From Serratia sp. PL17 (GTDB lineage Bacteria > Pseudomonadota > Gammaproteobacteria > Enterobacterales > Enterobacteriaceae), in NCBI RefSeq assembly GCF_017832355.1, contig NZ_JAFIBY010000010.1, forward strand, positions 124,001-188,000: 64,000 nt of DNA, written 5' to 3'. A program made the position numbers and the translations under genes. The notes under the pieces are model-generated. The model saw nothing but the letters and a program-made list of their open reading frames with translations. It was not told the DNA's origin and did no database searches. Of this stretch, positions 61,095 to 64,000 are shown piece after piece (the first letter of the stretch is position 1; the number at the start of each line of letters is the position of its first letter).

Positions 61095-62054
61095 ATGAGT
61101 CTGAATTTTCTTGATTTTGAACAGCCGATTGCAGAGCTGGAAGCGAAAATTGACTCGCTGACTGCAGTCAGCCGTCAAGACGAAAAATTAGATATTAATC
61201 TGGACGAAGAGGTTCAGCGCCTTCGTGAAAAGAGCGTTGAGCTGACGCGCAAGATTTTTTCCGATCTTGGGGCTTGGCAAGTTGCCCAATTGGCACGCCA
61301 CCCGCGCCGTCCTTATACCCTGGATTATATCAAACACATCTTTACCGACTTCGAAGAGTTGGCGGGCGATCGTGCCTATGCCGATGATAAAGCGATTGTA
61401 GGTGGTATTGCGCGCTTAGATGGTCGCCCGGTGATGATCATCGGTCACCAGAAAGGCCGTGAAACCAAAGAGAAAATCCGTCGCAACTTCGGTATGCCGG
61501 CACCAGAAGGTTACCGCAAAGCATTACGCCTGATGGAAATGGCCTCTCGCTTTAAGCTGCCGTTGATCACTTTCATCGACACCCCAGGTGCATACCCGGG
61601 CGTGGGCGCGGAAGAGCGCGGCCAATCGGAAGCCATTGCCCATAACCTGCGTGAAATGTCCCGCCTGAACATTCCGGTGATCTGCACCGTAATTGGCGAA
61701 GGCGGCTCTGGCGGCGCATTGGCTATCGGCGTTGGTGACAAAGTGAATATGCTGCAGTACAGCACCTATTCGGTGATTTCACCGGAAGGCTGTGCATCAA
61801 TCCTGTGGAAGAGCGCTGATAAAGCCCCTCTGGCTGCAGAAGCGATGGGCATCACCGCACCACGCCTGAAAGAGCTGAAACTGATTGATTCGGTGATCCC
61901 GGAGCCGTTGGGTTCTGCCCACCGCGACGTGCCTGCGATGGCTGCGACGCTGAAAGCGCAGCTGTTGGCTGATCTGAAAGATCTCGATGGTTTGAACAAC
62001 GAAGAGTTGCTCAACCGCCGTTATCAGCGCCTGATGAACTACGGCTATTGCTGA
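61095..62054 (+). CDS. accA: Acetyl-CoA carboxylase carboxyltransferase alpha subunit AccA
   Basis: With AccD it transfers CO2 from biotinyl-BCCP to acetyl-CoA, giving malonyl-CoA. The 319 residues equal E. coli. An N-terminal helical part (about 1-95) precedes a crotonase-like domain with [50 protein letters not shown] and the oxyanion-hole glycine motif [15 protein letters not shown]. It is last in the ispU-accA operon, with a strong terminator 20 bases downstream. Confidence 0.99.
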   Translation: MSLNFLDFEQPIAELEAKIDSLTAVSRQDEKLDINLDEEVQRLREKSVELTRKIFSDLGAWQVAQLARHPRRPYTLDYIKHIFTDFEELAGDRAYADDKAIVGGIARLDGRPVMIIGHQKGRETKEKIRRNFGMPAPEGYRKALRLMEMASRFKLPLITFIDTPGAYPGVGAEERGQSEAIAHNLREMSRLNIPVICTVIGEGGSGGALAIGVGDKVNMLQYSTYSVISPEGCASILWKSADKAPLAAEAMGITAPRLKELKLIDSVIPEPLGSAHRDVPAMAATLKAQLLADLKDLDGLNNEELLNRRYQRLMNYGYC

Positions 62055-62074
62055 GTTCAGTCATGCGTTGCAAG

Positions 62075-62100
62075 AAACCGCCTTCGGGCGGTTTTTTTTT
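62075..62100 (+). terminator. Intrinsic terminator of the ispU-accA operon
   Basis: AAACCGCC (62075-62082), a TTCG tetraloop and GGCGGTTT (62087-62094) form a stable stem followed directly by T up to 62100. Confidence 0.95.
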
Positions 62101-62165
62101 GGCTACACACCGCTGGATTTTCATGTTGTTATAGGGGTTTGGCGGTTAACTGACAGGAGCAGCCG

Positions 62166-64000
62166 ATGAACATCATCGCGATCATGAGCCCAGCGGGCGT
62201 TTATTATAAAGATGAGCCGATCCGCGAGCTCCACACCGCACTGACTGCAATGGATTTCCAACTGGTGTATCCAAAAAACAGCGGTGACCTGTTGAAGTTA
62301 GTCGAGGCAAATGCGCGTATCTGCGGGGTGATCTTTGACTGGGATGACTACAGCCTGGAGTTGTGCAGCGACATCAACGAGCTGAACGAATATCTGCCAC
62401 TGTATGCCTTTATCAATACCCATTCCACTTTCGACGTTAGCCTGCACGAAATGCGTATGGCTTTGTATTTCTTTGAGTACGGGCTGAATGCGGCGGATGA
62501 TATTGCACAACGCATCCAGCAATATACGGCCGAATACATTGATACCATTACGCCGCCCTTGACCAAAGCGCTGTTCAATTATGTACGAGAGGGGAAATAT
62601 ACCTTCTGTACGCCAGGCCATATGGCCGGTACGGCCTTCCAGAAAAGCCCGGTAGGTTGCCTGTTTTACGACTTTTTCGGTGCCAATACCCTGAAAGCCG
62701 ACGTATCGATTTCTGTCACTGAACTGGGATCGTTGCTGGATCACACGGGCCCGCACCTAGAGGCTGAAGAGTATATTGCACGTACTTTTAATGCCGAACA
62801 AAGCTATCTGGTGACCAACGGCACCTCAACGGCCAATAAAATTGTCGGGATGTATTCTGCGCCAAGTGGCAGCACCGTCTTGATCGACCGGAATTGCCAT
62901 AAATCGCTGTGCCATCTGTTGATGATGAGCGATATCGTGCCGATTTACCTGCGCCCACTGCGTAATGCCTATGGCATTCTTGGCGGCATTCCACGCCACG
63001 AATTCACCCATGAGAGCATTGCCGTTAGGGTCGCGACGACAGCCAATGCGAGTTGGCCAGTGCATGCGGTGATCACCAACTCTACCTATGATGGTTTGTT
63101 GTACAACACCGACTACATCAAACAGACGCTGGACGTGCCCTCAATCCACTTTGACTCTGCCTGGGTGCCTTACACCAACTTCCATCCGATTTATGACGGC
63201 AAAAGCGGCATGAGTGGCGAACGTACCCCCGGTAAGGTGATATACGAAACCCAATCTACGCACAAACTGCTGGCGGCGTTTTCGCAGGCTTCGATGATCC
63301 ACATTAAGGGCGACTACGATGAAAGCACCTTTAACGAAGCCTATATGATGCATACCACCACGTCACCGAATTACGGCATTGTGGCGTCGATGGAAACGGC
63401 TGCGGCGATGCTGAGAGGCAATCCAGGCCGTCGTTTGATTAACCGTTCGGTGGAGAGAGCGCTGCATTTTCGCCGCGAAGTGCAGCGGCTACGGGAAGAA
63501 AGCGATAGCTGGTTCTTCGACATCTGGCAACCGGAAGTGATCGACGAGGCGCAGTGTTGGCCGCTCAATCCGGATGATAACTGGCACGGTTTCGGCAACA
63601 CCGACAGCGATCACATGTATCTCGATCCGATCAAAGTCACGATTCTGACGCCGGGCATGAACGAGCTTGGCAAGTTGGAGGAGGACGGCATACCGGCGGC
63701 TCTGGTGGCAAAATACCTGGACGAACGCGGTATCGTAGTGGAGAAAACCGGGCCTTATAACCTGTTGTTCCTGTTCAGCATCGGCATCGATAAAACCAAG
63801 GCGATGAGCTTGTTGCGCGGCCTGACCGACTTCAAGCGCGCTTATGATCTCAATCTGCGGGTGAAGAACATGCTGCCGGACTTGTTCGCGGAAGATCCGG
63901 ATTTTTACCGCAATATGCGTATTCAGGATCTGGCCGCCGGGATCCACCGCTTGATTTGCCAACACGATCTGCCACGTTTGATGCAGCGGGCGTTCGACGT
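62166..64000 (+). CDS. ldcC: Lysine decarboxylase, LdcC/CadA type (3'-truncated by window edge)
   Basis: PLP-dependent decarboxylase that converts lysine to cadaverine and CO2, consuming a proton. The frame opens with ATG at 62166 behind CAGGAG and is still open at base 64000 (611 full codons; the family is about 713-715, so roughly 100 residues are missing). The N-terminal wing domain (about 1-130) is followed by the fold-type I core with the Schiff-base lysine K367 in QSTHKLLAAFSQASMIH, the canonical number. Position after accA matches E. coli constitutive ldcC; acid-inducible cadA is the alternative, but no cadB precedes it. Confidence 0.93.
   Translation, partial: MNIIAIMSPAGVYYKDEPIRELHTALTAMDFQLVYPKNSGDLLKLVEANARICGVIFDWDDYSLELCSDINELNEYLPLYAFINTHSTFDVSLHEMRMALYFFEYGLNAADDIAQRIQQYTAEYIDTITPPLTKALFNYVREGKYTFCTPGHMAGTAFQKSPVGCLFYDFFGANTLKADVSISVTELGSLLDHTGPHLEAEEYIARTFNAEQSYLVTNGTSTANKIVGMYSAPSGSTVLIDRNCHKSLCHLLMMSDIVPIYLRPLRNAYGILGGIPRHEFTHESIAVRVATTANASWPVHAVITNSTYDGLLYNTDYIKQTLDVPSIHFDSAWVPYTNFHPIYDGKSGMSGERTPGKVIYETQSTHKLLAAFSQASMIHIKGDYDESTFNEAYMMHTTTSPNYGIVASMETAAAMLRGNPGRRLINRSVERALHFRREVQRLREESDSWFFDIWQPEVIDEAQCWPLNPDDNWHGFGNTDSDHMYLDPIKVTILTPGMNELGKLEEDGIPAALVAKYLDERGIVVEKTGPYNLLFLFSIGIDKTKAMSLLRGLTDFKRAYDLNLRVKNMLPDLFAEDPDFYRNMRIQDLAAGIHRLICQHDLPRLMQRAFD

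Overview
The window is a stretch of enterobacterial core chromosome. Gene content and order follow Escherichia coli closely, but protein divergence, ERIC-type repeats and one junction that differs from E. coli (yqcA next to yaeH-dapD) point to a Yersiniaceae-type genome, most likely Serratia or a near relative. That assignment is inference from gene order and remembered protein similarity, not from a search. Almost every gene is a recognisable housekeeping gene. I see no prophage, integron, insertion sequence, CRISPR array, toxin cluster or defence island, and no convincing undescribed multi-gene system.

Layout. 1-4574: end of rppH, then ptsP, lgt and thyA with a strong terminator. 4575-4634: a 10-copy CTGCCT tandem repeat. 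4765-18554: a collinear, overlapping block of four pseudopilin-type genes (ppdA, ppdB, ygdB, ppdC), recC, ptrA, recB and recD; it encodes the whole RecBCD nuclease with pitrilysin between its subunits. 18586-22074: argA behind a double ARG box, amiC, and three initiator tRNA genes with their promoter. 22075-25761: mltA, tcdA, csdE and csdA (tRNA t6A cyclisation and sulfur mobilisation). 25958-29879: ygdI, the GcvB small RNA opposite gcvA, ygdD, rlmM and xni. 30036-33051: ppnN, queF and syd. 33071-33610: a UvrY-type palindrome and the CsrB small RNA, followed by an accessory MFS transporter. 35091-41745: yqcC, truC, yqcA, then yaeH, dapD, glnD and map on the minus strand. 41873-47055: rpsB, tsf, pyrH, frr and ispC (translation, UMP kinase, isoprenoids). 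47120-62100: the envelope and replication operon ispU-cdsA-rseP-bamA-skp-lpxD-fabZ-lpxA-lpxB-rnhB-dnaE-accA, ending at a strong terminator. 62166-64000: a 3'-truncated lysine decarboxylase gene.

Functional themes. The long plus-strand operon joins undecaprenyl phosphate, CDP-diacylglycerol, sigma-E proteolysis, outer-membrane assembly and lipid A synthesis with replication (DnaE, RNase HII) and fatty-acid initiation (AccA). Two global post-transcriptional regulators, GcvB and CsrB, lie in the window and do not appear as proteins. The most useful second-look items are non-coding: ERIC copies that supply the xni start region and the last codons of lpxD, a repeated GGGCGCAGCA palindrome, the tandem repeat after thyA, and a promoter-to-terminator unit between ispC and ispU that could be an undescribed small RNA.
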